A DNA stretch of 42,239 nucleotides, from the NCBI GenBank assembly GCA_003169975.1, contig PNAA01000031.1, positions 1-42,239 of the forward strand. The letters run 5' to 3'. The DNA comes from Spartobacteria bacterium. GTDB lineage: Bacteria; Verrucomicrobiota; Verrucomicrobiia; Chthoniobacterales; UBA10450. A model generated the notes under the pieces. It saw nothing but the letters and a program-made list of their open reading frames with translations. It was not told the DNA's origin and ran no database searches. Below, piece by piece: positions 23,930-31,939 of this stretch; the first letter of the stretch is position 1, and each line of letters starts with the position of its first letter. Made by a program: the position numbers and the translations under genes.

Positions 23930-26900
23930 TTAGAAGTTCAAACGTACCCGCGCCACGAAGGTTCGCTCGCGCGGCAGCTCGTTGTAGTAATTGAGCGGAT
24001 TCAGTTTGTAATCCTGATCGTTGATGTCGAGAAAACCGAGCGTGATGTCGCCGTAGTTGCGGCGAAAACGATATCCGGCATAGGCGTTAAGCTGGAAGAT
24101 TTCATCGCCGGGTTCGTCTGGCGCGTAACCAACATTACTCTGTCGCGCCCAGTAGCCTTCGAGACGCCCGAACCAACCGGACGGGTGATTGTAAATCGCA
24201 AAAACCTGCGCCTGATGGAGCGTGCCTTTCTGGCGGCTATCCGCGAGCGGGGAAATCGCGCGTGGGATTTCAGGAAAGATCATTTCGAGGTCGGAGAAGG
24301 AAAGCTGATACTTGGCGCCCACGGACCATCGGTCACCCAGTAGCTGGTTGAAGGTGAAGAGGAGATCCTGCTCTTCGTAGCGCAGTTGTTCGGGGGTGGA
24401 GGAAGGAATGATCGGCGGAGTGATCCGGTCGTTGGCGACGAAGGCGTCGAAGGTTCCAAGCCGGCGATCCACGTCGGAGCGCAGGAGAATGGCTTGTGCC
24501 GCCACGTAGGTGCCGGAGCCAAATTTATCTTCGATCATCAGCCCTGCGTTCTCATAATTGGGCGCCGCCACCGAGCCGACGGCCGATTCGGAAATAATGC
24601 TGCGAAAGACCTGATTGAAACCCGCGACCTGATTGGGCTCGAGCTGGACGCTCTCATCGAAACTGACTCCGCCCAGTGCGCGAGTATAGGCAGCACGAAC
24701 AACCAGGCTGCCGCACGGGTTCCAGATCACGCCGGCTTTGGGCGAAACCCGGGAGCGCGAACTTTCAGAGTCAATGATCGGGGGGTTGCGATAGTTTGCC
24801 GGAAAACCCACGTGATCGTAGCTGATCCCGCCAGTGAGCGACAGGCCTCGAAACGGCCGCCAGGTGTCGTAGGCATAAAAGCTTTGGCGTTCGAAGCTGG
24901 TGTTGAAATCCTGGGCCGCTGCCGGAACGGTGAAAAAGGGTGCCGCGAAAGGTGGCGGGTTATTCAACTGATCGCTGGTGTGGAATTCGCCCGCTTGAAA
25001 GCGCGCGCCGAAGATGAGCGTATTCTTCTCGGTCTCCCAGATCTGGTTAAACTCCCCGGTATAGGTCGTGAACGTGCTGTGATAGTGAAGGTCGAGTGGG
25101 AGGACAAAGGGAGCGAGTGTCACCGCGCCAGTTGCGTCGCGGGGAATGATTAGGGAGCGACTCACGTTGGGGTGCAATCCGGTCAGGTCGAACTCGGCCA
25201 CGTCGGCGGCTTTATTGAGATCGTTGAACGTAATGTCGTCAGCCAGTCTCCCGGCCAGGAGCAGGGTGTGAACGCCGGGTGCCCACTCGTGATGATAACC
25301 GATGAGAATGATCGCGGGCTGCTGGAGCTCGCGAAAATGAGCGCCGGGCTCGGCCTGGATCTGGTCGTAGCGCTGCAGTAAGTCTCCCTGCCGCGTGTCC
25401 TGATACTTGGTCTGGAAAAAGATGCTGTCCTGCGGAGTCAGTTGCACCTTGGCCTGGGCGTAGGATTCGGAGCGCGTGATCTCGTTGTTGGGCCGGCGAC
25501 CGTTGTCGTACTGAAACTCGGTATCGAGCGAGTAACTCACGTTTCCGAAGATTCCGTACTGCGAAGCCGTCTCGCGCAGCTCGCCACTGCTGAAGTAAGT
25601 GGAGGTCGAGCTGATCCCGAAGCGATCTGCTTCGAACAGTTTCGAGTATTCCTGCTCCGAGACAAACTGGGACAACGGTCCGCCGCCAACCGGGGCAAGA
25701 AGGTTGGCCAGCAGGAGCTCGTTAAACCAGGGCGTCTCGTAGCGCAGGTTGATCCGTTGCGGATCGCGCAAGGCATTGTAGCTGTTGGCGAGAAAGAGAT
25801 GGGCGGAAGCATTGGAGTAATCCGAGTCCACGCCCCGGGTGGCTTCGCGCACGCTCAGGTCGTCCATCCCATCTTCCTGGTAAATCGCCGCCAGGTTCGC
25901 GCTCCGCACCGCGCGATCCTGATCAAGCAGAAACTTCGAGCGATACAGCTGCCGGTTATCGTTTAGTTCGATCGATTTCTCCAGGTCGCGCACGGCCTCG
26001 TTGATTCGGTTGTCCTGCCGGTTTTCGATCGCGGAATAAATCCAGGGAGTAGGATCACCCGGATCGAGTTGTTTGGCGCGATCGAGATCCTTCCGCGCTT
26101 TCTGCTCGTCGCCGGCGTTGCTGAACGCTTTCCCGAGATAACTGTGCAAGATCGAACGATTCGGCTCCAACGCTGCGGCCGCTTGGAGATCGCGCCGCCC
26201 CTCTTCCGCGTGACCCTGCCGAATCGCGCAGAGGCCGCGGCCCAGCCAGGCGTTGCCGAGTGCGCTATCCAGCGATAGGGCCTTTTCAAAGGAATCCCTC
26301 GCACCATTGATGTTGTTTTCCGCGCTCAGGAGAAAGCCGCGCAGCGCATGTGCAGCCGGATTGCGCGGAGCCAGGTTAAGTCCTTTTTCCAATGCCTCCT
26401 TCGCCTGTGGCACCCGGCCGAAACCAAATTCCAACTCGGCCACCCGTGTCCGGGCGAAGCCAAATGTCTGGTCAAGGGCGGTGGCATGCTGCGCCGCTTC
26501 CAAGGCGCCCGTAAGATCCTTGTTCGATTGCCGATAGTAGGATTCAGCGACCCAATCGCTCGCCGTGCGCGGCGGGCCCGCGCTTGCTTTTGTCTGCAAG
26601 GTCACGGCGGCAATCAAAGTGGAAAGCGCTTCGCGTCCGGGCGCGTCCTGACTTATTCCGCGCAGCAGACGCTCTGCCTTCTCCACCTGACCGACGACGA
26701 GAAATAACCCTGCACGATAAACTCTTTCCGCGGGAGAGGCGGGCGACCGGTGCGGAGGGTATGCCTTGAGGGCCTTAAGCAAATCGCCCTGGTTGTAGGC
26801 GGTGAGTGATTCTCGCAGCGCATCCCGGGTTTCCGAAGAAAGCCTCAGATCGTTCAGATCAAGGACGCCCGGATAATAGAGGCACCACTGGACGAGGTTG

Positions 26901-27547
26901 ACCGTCATGATAACGGCCGTCTTCGTCGGCTTGCGGCCCGGCTCGACATCTGCGCGTTCGCCACTCTGCACCAACACCGAGCCTTGCGCATTGGAAACCT
27001 CGACTTCGCCATCGAGCATCGTAAAGGTGCTACGACCGTTCGCCGCCACCGCCACAACAAATTCCGTCCCGCGGATCGCCCCGTTCGCGGCCGGGGTTTT
27101 GACATTGGTTTCCCGCGATTTTTCGCGGCTGAAGAAATAGGCGGTGCCTTGCTTCAAATCCACCGTTGGCTTGTCGCTCGCTGCCTGCGGCGGCAGGATT
27201 TCTCCTTCCCAAAACTCGTCGGCCCGCAGGATGGTTGCGTTGCTCAGTCGCACGGCCGCGCGACTATCCTCACCCGTTCGCAGCCGGTCATGCCAGGCTA
27301 GCTTCTGGCCGACCGATGCGGGGCTCCATGCTGCCGACGGCCTTGAAGTATCGACCAGGTTCTCCTTCGAAATAATCTCCGCTGCGTCCGGGTGGCTGGC
27401 GTCCTGGGCCGGCGCGACTCGAATAGATATAGCTCCCAGGCAGAGGATCGCGACCGACGTCGCGACTCGTTTTATGGCGCAGATGTAACTGTTTGCCCCG
27501 CCGAGCGGCGTTTCGCACTCGATTCCTAACAAAGTTCTGGGATTCAT
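23930..27547 (-). CDS. FecR-domain / TPR / outer-membrane beta-barrel fusion protein
   Basis: This encodes 1205 residues from the ATG at 27547. A GTG at 27631 would add 28 residues, but alignment with the paralogue at 39864 begins near this ATG. A signal or anchor segment (VATSVAILCLGAISI) is followed by a FecR domain (about 50-215; RGTEFVV, GEVEVSN), TPRs (about 270-560), and a TonB-receptor-like barrel (about 600-1205) ending in VRLNF, with an aromatic last residue. No plug domain is evident, so it is not a standard TonB receptor. It may link an outer-membrane pore to a periplasmic TPR scaffold. It is followed by the CHASE2 cyclase, with which it is probably co-transcribed. The first 560 residues are paralogous to 38020-39864. 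Confidence 0.85.
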   Translation of the reverse strand: MNPRTLLGIECETPLGGANSYICAIKRVATSVAILCLGAISIRVAPAQDASHPDAAEIISKENLVDTSRPSAAWSPASVGQKLAWHDRLRTGEDSRAAVRLSNATILRADEFWEGEILPPQAASDKPTVDLKQGTAYFFSREKSRETNVKTPAANGAIRGTEFVVAVAANGRSTFTMLDGEVEVSNAQGSVLVQSGERADVEPGRKPTKTAVIMTVNLVQWCLYYPGVLDLNDLRLSSETRDALRESLTAYNQGDLLKALKAYPPHRSPASPAERVYRAGLFLVVGQVEKAERLLRGISQDAPGREALSTLIAAVTLQTKASAGPPRTASDWVAESYYRQSNKDLTGALEAAQHATALDQTFGFARTRVAELEFGFGRVPQAKEALEKGLNLAPRNPAAHALRGFLLSAENNINGARDSFEKALSLDSALGNAWLGRGLCAIRQGHAEEGRRDLQAAAALEPNRSILHSYLGKAFSNAGDEQKARKDLDRAKQLDPGDPTPWIYSAIENRQDNRINEAVRDLEKSIELNDNRQLYRSKFLLDQDRAVRSANLAAIYQEDGMDDLSVREATRGVDSDYSNASAHLFLANSYNALRDPQRINLRYETPWFNELLLANLLAPVGGGPLSQFVSEQEYSKLFEADRFGISSTSTYFSSGELRETASQYGIFGNVSYSLDTEFQYDNGRRPNNEITRSESYAQAKVQLTPQDSIFFQTKYQDTRQGDLLQRYDQIQAEPGAHFRELQQPAIILIGYHHEWAPGVHTLLLAGRLADDITFNDLNKAADVAEFDLTGLHPNVSRSLIIPRDATGAVTLAPFVLPLDLHYHSTFTTYTGEFNQIWETEKNTLIFGARFQAGEFHTSDQLNNPPPFAAPFFTVPAAAQDFNTSFERQSFYAYDTWRPFRGLSLTGGISYDHVGFPANYRNPPIIDSESSRSRVSPKAGVIWNPCGSLVVRAAYTRALGGVSFDESVQLEPNQVAGFNQVFRSIISESAVGSVAAPNYENAGLMIEDKFGSGTYVAAQAILLRSDVDRRLGTFDAFVANDRITPPIIPSSTPEQLRYEEQDLLFTFNQLLGDRWSVGAKYQLSFSDLEMIFPEIPRAISPLADSRQKGTLHQAQVFAIYNHPSGWFGRLEGYWARQSNVGYAPDEPGDEIFQLNAYAGYRFRRNYGDITLGFLDINDQDYKLNPLNYYNELPRERTFVARVRLNF

Positions 27548-27627
27548 GATGGTGTGGTGGGTGGACGATATCCTGCCCGAAAGTGAGAGCGATCGTCGAT
27601 GTTTATTCTTGATGGATTGCGTCCTTC

Positions 27628-30600
27628 TCACGGCAGCACGTACACTTCCATCAAGGCGACCCCAGTCGAGCCATTCTTGCCGGACACCGTTGCTGAATAA
27701 CTTCCCGGCTCCAGGCTTTGCAGGATGGCTGACTCATGCGGATTGCTCGGCGCCAAACCCGTGAAGAGAAGCTCCGCTTCCTGAGCGCTTTCCCAATCGT
27801 CGTTGGAAGCCAATAACACCCCGTTGCTATCGTATAGGTCCAACACCGGATCCTGCAGCGCCCCGAAGACTCCTTCTCCGGTAAGCTCTGGGCCAAGGGC
27901 CCGAATCACTACATCAGACGAAGAATTACCTTCGATAATAAAACCGCCTATCATGATATCGTCTCCCGTCTGGACATTGCCACGGGTCGAAATGTTGACT
28001 AATTGAGACTGGCTCTCGATGTTCAAACTAGCGGTTCCCAGGTCGTAAACCTCCACCAGGCCGATACCCGTCGCGTTGTTCTTCCCTCGAAGAATTGCGG
28101 TGTAACTTCCCGGTATCAAAGTGCACAAGATGGCCGACTCTCGATCATTCGGTGGCGCCAGGCTGGTGGCAAGAATCTCGGCCTCCTGTGATAACCGCCA
28201 GTCGTCGTTGTAAAGCAACAACAGTCCATGGCTGTCATGCAGCTCCAGCGTCGTGTCCTGGAGCGCGTCCGCGAGCGGCACCCCATTAATGTTGAGCGAC
28301 GGTCCAATCGCGCGCAGGAGTACTTGTTTTGGTGCGTTCCCGTCGATAATGAAGCCACCGATGAGGGCGTCATCACCAGCGCCCACCTTGAGACGAGTCG
28401 AAAGGTTACCTGCACCCGGCGGCGCCAAGGTGAAGAGAAGCGGGATCGTGCCGGTACCCTTGGAGTTGCGGGCGAAGAGTTGCACACTGCCGACGAAGTT
28501 CGGCGGCCCTCCCGCCAATCCTTTCCACACTCGAGTGCTGGGCGTCCTTTCGGCTTGCGGATTATAGGAGCCGGAGATGGTTCCAGTCTTAGTGTCGAAG
28601 GTTAGGCCTGCGGGCAACACGCCGTCATAAGCATAGGTAGTGGGATCGGAAACGGGATCGGCGCTGCTTGGTGCGAAAATGGTGTAAGTGAAAGCCCGTC
28701 CCACCAAAAGAGTCGCCTCGCTCGGGCTGGATATTACGGGAATCGATGTGTCAGACGTAAACGTTAGGTCCAAGGTGGAGGTGACCTGGCTAACGTTGTC
28801 CTGCACGGTCAGGATTATTAATGAGCTACCGTCTTGGGCAGGAATACTCGTCGTCAGCTCACTCGCCGGATCGACAAAGAGTTGAGCGGGCAATACGCCC
28901 GAGATGATACCTGTGACTGGATTCATGGTAAGTCCTGCGGGGAGCGTGTTGGCAGTCACCGTCGCGCCTGAAGTGAAACCTGCGGCCCGCACCTGGTAAC
29001 TGAAGAAATGACCAGTAGCGCCTGTCGCCCCGGCCCCACTCACGACCACGCCTTCTGCAAAGGGTGCGGGTTGGACATTGAGGAGAAGCGTCCCCGTAGT
29101 TTCGCCAATCGCATTGCTGGCGCTCAGTTCAATCTGGTACGAACCGGCTGCGGTTGGGGTACCTTTGACAGCAGATAGAGTGGAGTCGAACATTAGTCCC
29201 GGCACGGAATCCGGTGCTTTCAAGGACTGCGCCCCATCCGCCTGGAACTGGTAGACAAATGGATTGCCCACCACCGCGGTGACGACATCCGGGCTTGTTA
29301 TGCTTTTGATGACCGGGGGCGCGGCGACGCCCACTCGGATCGTGCTGTTGGTTCCGTCCACGACAAAGAGTCGTCCTGCTTTGTCGATGGCCGTGCCCGC
29401 CGGTTGGTCGAAGCGCGCGACACTGCCTGGGCCATCCAGCGCGCCCGCTCTGCCGGGTGACCCAGCGAGGGTGCTTACCTTGCCATCGGGTGTGACTTTG
29501 CGTAGAGAATCGTTAAAGCTGTCGCCGACATAGACGTTACCAGCGCTATCCACCGCCACCCCTTTAGGGGACCAAAACCTTGCCTGCTCGCCGGTGGCAT
29601 CTACACTATTAGGGTCACCTGCCAAACCGGCCAGAGTAGTTACAACCGCCTCGGGCGTAATCTTGCGGATGGTGTCGTTAAGATTGTCGGCCACATAGAG
29701 GTTGCCGGCGCTATCAAGTGCTACCCCCTCGGGCATGTCAAAGCGCGCCGCCAGGCCAGTGCCATCGTTACTGCCGGGTGGATGCGCGGCGTTCCCCGCG
29801 AAGGGAGTTACGCAAGCCTCACCATTTGCGGTAAAGGTTATTTTCCGGATGGTGTCATTTTGGCTATCTGCCACGTAGAGAAGAGTGCCGGCGGCATTCA
29901 CAGCCACGCCATAGGGGTTATTGAAGCGTGCTTCGCTCCCTATTCCGTCTACGTTTCCCGGGAGCGCCGGCGGAGGCGCGCCGGCCAGCGTCGTAACAAC
30001 GCCATCTGGAGTGACCTTGCGAATGGTGTTGTTCATCCAATCGCCCACATAGACATTTCCCAAGCTGTCTACCGCAATCCCCCGAGGTAAATTGAATTGG
30101 GCGGCGCCGCCCTTCCCATCAGCACTGCCAGCGACGCCTGGCATGCCGGCGAGCGTGGTGACAAAGCCATTCGGGTCGATTTTGCGGATCGTGTCGTTAA
30201 CTACATCTGCGATGTACAGGTTGTCTGCGGCGTCCACGGCCACTCCGTTTGGAAAGTTAAACCGCGCGGCAACCCCGAGACCGTCAACACTTCCCGCCCC
30301 CGATAGCCCCGCGAAAGTGCTTACGGCCCTGGCCGGCGTGAGTTGGCGAATAGTATTGTTGTGACCATCCGCTACGTAAACATTCCCCGTGTTAGTCACC
30401 GTGACTCCGCGAGGCCTATTAAACCGTGCCGTGTCACCTATGCCATCGACATTACCAGGTTCGCCTGGGGAACCCGCCAAAGTAGTGACAACTCTGTCAG
30501 GTGTGACCTGGCGGATTGTCTGGTTGGAGCTATCAGCTACGTAGATATTGTCCGACTTGTCGATCGCGACGGCGACCGGAAGGTTGAAGCGCGCGTTTTG

Positions 30601-31416
30601 TCCTGTGCCGTCCGCCCGGCCTGGTGTGCCGGGCGTTCCGGCGAACGTGCTCACGACCGCTTCGGTAGTAATTTTTCGAATCGTCTGATCTTGAGAATCG
30701 GCTACAAAGACATTCCCCGCGCCATCAACCGCTACTCCTGACGGAACAGTAAAATGCGCCGCGCTGCCGGTTCCATCAACGTTGCCGGATTGTCCAGGAG
30801 ACCCGGCGAAGGTACTTACCGTAGCCGCTGCACCGGGAGTGAGGAGGATTTTGCGGATGGTGTTGTCCACGCCATCGGTTACGTAAAGAGTATTGTCGCC
30901 GTCTAATGCTATTCCGATTGGGAAATCAAATCGCGCCGCGCTGCCCGATCCATCAGCGCTGCCAGCGACGCCAGCTAATCCCGCTATAGTGGTGACAATG
31001 GCTTCGGGAGTAACCTTACGAATCGTATAATTGTTGGAATCGGCCACGTAAATATTCCCCGAGCTGTCTACCGCTACGCTCCTGGGAAAGAAAAACCTCG
31101 CTTTGTCCCCAGTGCCATTGGCGTTGCCATCATGGCCAGCTGAGCCGGCCAGAGTAGTCACAACTCCACCAGGAGTTATTTTGCGAATGGTGCTGTTATT
31201 AGCGTCCGCGACATAAATATTTCCCGCGTTATCCGCCGCCATGCCAACGGGGCCGTCCAAGCGTGCATTGCTGCCTGTGCCATCAGCACTGCCAGGCGGC
31301 GTCCCGGCCAGGGTTGTGATAGAGTACGGTTCGTAAATCGTCTGGACCTGACCTCCTACGCCACCGCATGCGCCGCAAGCAATCAACAATAATAATGGCA
31401 AACGAACCCTTTTCAT
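27628..31416 (-). CDS. Giant NHL-repeat secreted protein or lipoprotein with Ig-like domains and C-terminal modules
   Basis: This encodes 1262 residues from the ATG at 31416. Twelve NHL repeats follow the short signal sequence, each with a YVADxxNxTIRKxTP core preceded by ARFxxPxGVAVD. Twelve repeats suggest two six-bladed propellers. About three putative Ig-like domains come next (PVISSP ... GLTFDxxTGxISG), then two copies of the window's C-terminal module, the last ending MEVYVLP. The signal sequence contains LIAC at residues 11-14, so lipidation at C14 is possible. The propellers would bind ligands or surfaces, but the partner is unknown. The upstream 300 bases resemble those of the delta-60 gene. 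The stop lies 80 bases before the FecR-TPR-barrel start, so co-transcription is likely. Confidence 0.88.
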   Translation of the reverse strand: MKRVRLPLLLLIACGACGGVGGQVQTIYEPYSITTLAGTPPGSADGTGSNARLDGPVGMAADNAGNIYVADANNSTIRKITPGGVVTTLAGSAGHDGNANGTGDKARFFFPRSVAVDSSGNIYVADSNNYTIRKVTPEAIVTTIAGLAGVAGSADGSGSAARFDFPIGIALDGDNTLYVTDGVDNTIRKILLTPGAAATVSTFAGSPGQSGNVDGTGSAAHFTVPSGVAVDGAGNVFVADSQDQTIRKITTEAVVSTFAGTPGTPGRADGTGQNARFNLPVAVAIDKSDNIYVADSSNQTIRQVTPDRVVTTLAGSPGEPGNVDGIGDTARFNRPRGVTVTNTGNVYVADGHNNTIRQLTPARAVSTFAGLSGAGSVDGLGVAARFNFPNGVAVDAADNLYIADVVNDTIRKIDPNGFVTTLAGMPGVAGSADGKGGAAQFNLPRGIAVDSLGNVYVGDWMNNTIRKVTPDGVVTTLAGAPPPALPGNVDGIGSEARFNNPYGVAVNAAGTLLYVADSQNDTIRKITFTANGEACVTPFAGNAAHPPGSNDGTGLAARFDMPEGVALDSAGNLYVADNLNDTIRKITPEAVVTTLAGLAGDPNSVDATGEQARFWSPKGVAVDSAGNVYVGDSFNDSLRKVTPDGKVSTLAGSPGRAGALDGPGSVARFDQPAGTAIDKAGRLFVVDGTNSTIRVGVAAPPVIKSITSPDVVTAVVGNPFVYQFQADGAQSLKAPDSVPGLMFDSTLSAVKGTPTAAGSYQIELSASNAIGETTGTLLLNVQPAPFAEGVVVSGAGATGATGHFFSYQVRAAGFTSGATVTANTLPAGLTMNPVTGIISGVLPAQLFVDPASELTTSIPAQDGSSLIILTVQDNVSQVTSTLDLTFTSDTSIPVISSPSEATLLVGRAFTYTIFAPSSADPVSDPTTYAYDGVLPAGLTFDTKTGTISGSYNPQAERTPSTRVWKGLAGGPPNFVGSVQLFARNSKGTGTIPLLFTLAPPGAGNLSTRLKVGAGDDALIGGFIIDGNAPKQVLLRAIGPSLNINGVPLADALQDTTLELHDSHGLLLLYNDDWRLSQEAEILATSLAPPNDRESAILCTLIPGSYTAILRGKNNATGIGLVEVYDLGTASLNIESQSQLVNISTRGNVQTGDDIMIGGFIIEGNSSSDVVIRALGPELTGEGVFGALQDPVLDLYDSNGVLLASNDDWESAQEAELLFTGLAPSNPHESAILQSLEPGSYSATVSGKNGSTGVALMEVYVLP

Positions 31417-31493
31417 GTTGCCGAGCCGTCCGCCGCGAGCAAAGCGACGCGAATACCTATTCCCTTCATCAAGTAGTGGAGCCAAAGTAGTGG

Positions 31494-31790
31494 CGATCGC
31501 GGCAAGCGGCGATCTCAGCGCAGGTCCGATTCCTTGGGCTTTTTTGCAGCCCAGAAGGGAGATTCGTTGAAACGTCGGGTGACGTAATCGGGCGGAGTTT
31601 GGTCAAAGAGCGTTAGGCCTGTCAACACTAGTTTTGCGATTTCTTTGGCTTGATTGCGGTTTTGCCCACGTCCGCCTTGAACGGGAGAGTTCCCGATCGT
31701 CCTGCGGGAGCGCGAAACCTTGACTGGGCGAGAAAATCTTCATCTTTCACCAACCATCTACGGGAAAGACAATGCGAAGTTGCTCCCGGA
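31494..31790 (-). promoter_or_regulatory. Duplicated leader segment, copy A (upstream of NHL gene)
   Basis: Several blocks match the region upstream of the delta-60 gene (37765-37960) almost base for base. One block, near 31730-31785, contains CACCAACCATCTACGGGAAAG. Another, near 31577-31605, contains ACGTCGGGTGACGTAATCG. A third, near 31495-31518, starts GATCGCGGCA. Order and orientation are conserved while the spacers differ. Shared promoter or 5' UTR control of the two surface-protein genes is inferred. Confidence 0.6.
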
Positions 31791-31818
31791 GATTCTTTTC
31801 TTGAAGGCGAGCATCGCT

Positions 31819-31849
31819 GGGCCGCTCCCCTGATGCGTGGGAGCGGCCC
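31819..31849. terminator. Strong inverted repeat downstream of delta-60 gene
   Basis: GGGCCGCTCCC (31819-31829) pairs perfectly with GGGAGCGGCCC (31839-31849) around a nine-base loop. It lies about 90 bases after the delta-60 stop on the minus strand. No T tract follows, so it may be a REP-like element rather than a true terminator. Confidence 0.5.
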
Positions 31850-31883
31850 TCCGTGCGTGGCGGCGCTGGGCGCGATGCGTTCA

Positions 31884-31898
31884 GCGGTCATAGACCGC
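31884..31898. repeat. Short perfect hairpin (REP-like)
   Basis: GCGGTC and GACCGC form a six-base stem around ATA. It lies 35 bases from the larger inverted repeat, and the pair may be one dispersed intergenic element. Confidence 0.4.
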
Positions 31899-31939
31899 CG
31901 CTACAACGCCTTTGCAGCCATCTCGCGTTTGCGTCGGCG

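Larger units (their letters stand above)
31417..31939. other. Gene-free stretch between the NHL and delta-60 genes
   Basis: These 523 bases hold the duplicated leader segment (31494-31790), two inverted repeats (31819-31849 and 31884-31898), and the 3' flank of the delta-60 gene. An 87-codon minus-strand frame (31628-31891) crosses the leader and repeats but is built of the same repeat sequence, so I do not call it. Confidence 0.55.

Noticed and set aside
27548-27631. A 28-residue N-terminal extension of the FecR-TPR-barrel protein from a GTG at 27631
   Set aside because: The paralogue at 39864 aligns only from the ATG at 27547, and the extension is basic and without signal-peptide character.
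31628-31891. An 87-codon minus-strand frame in the NHL leader region
   Set aside because: It runs through inverted repeats and the duplicated leader. In the second leader copy the matching frame is interrupted, so coding is unlikely.
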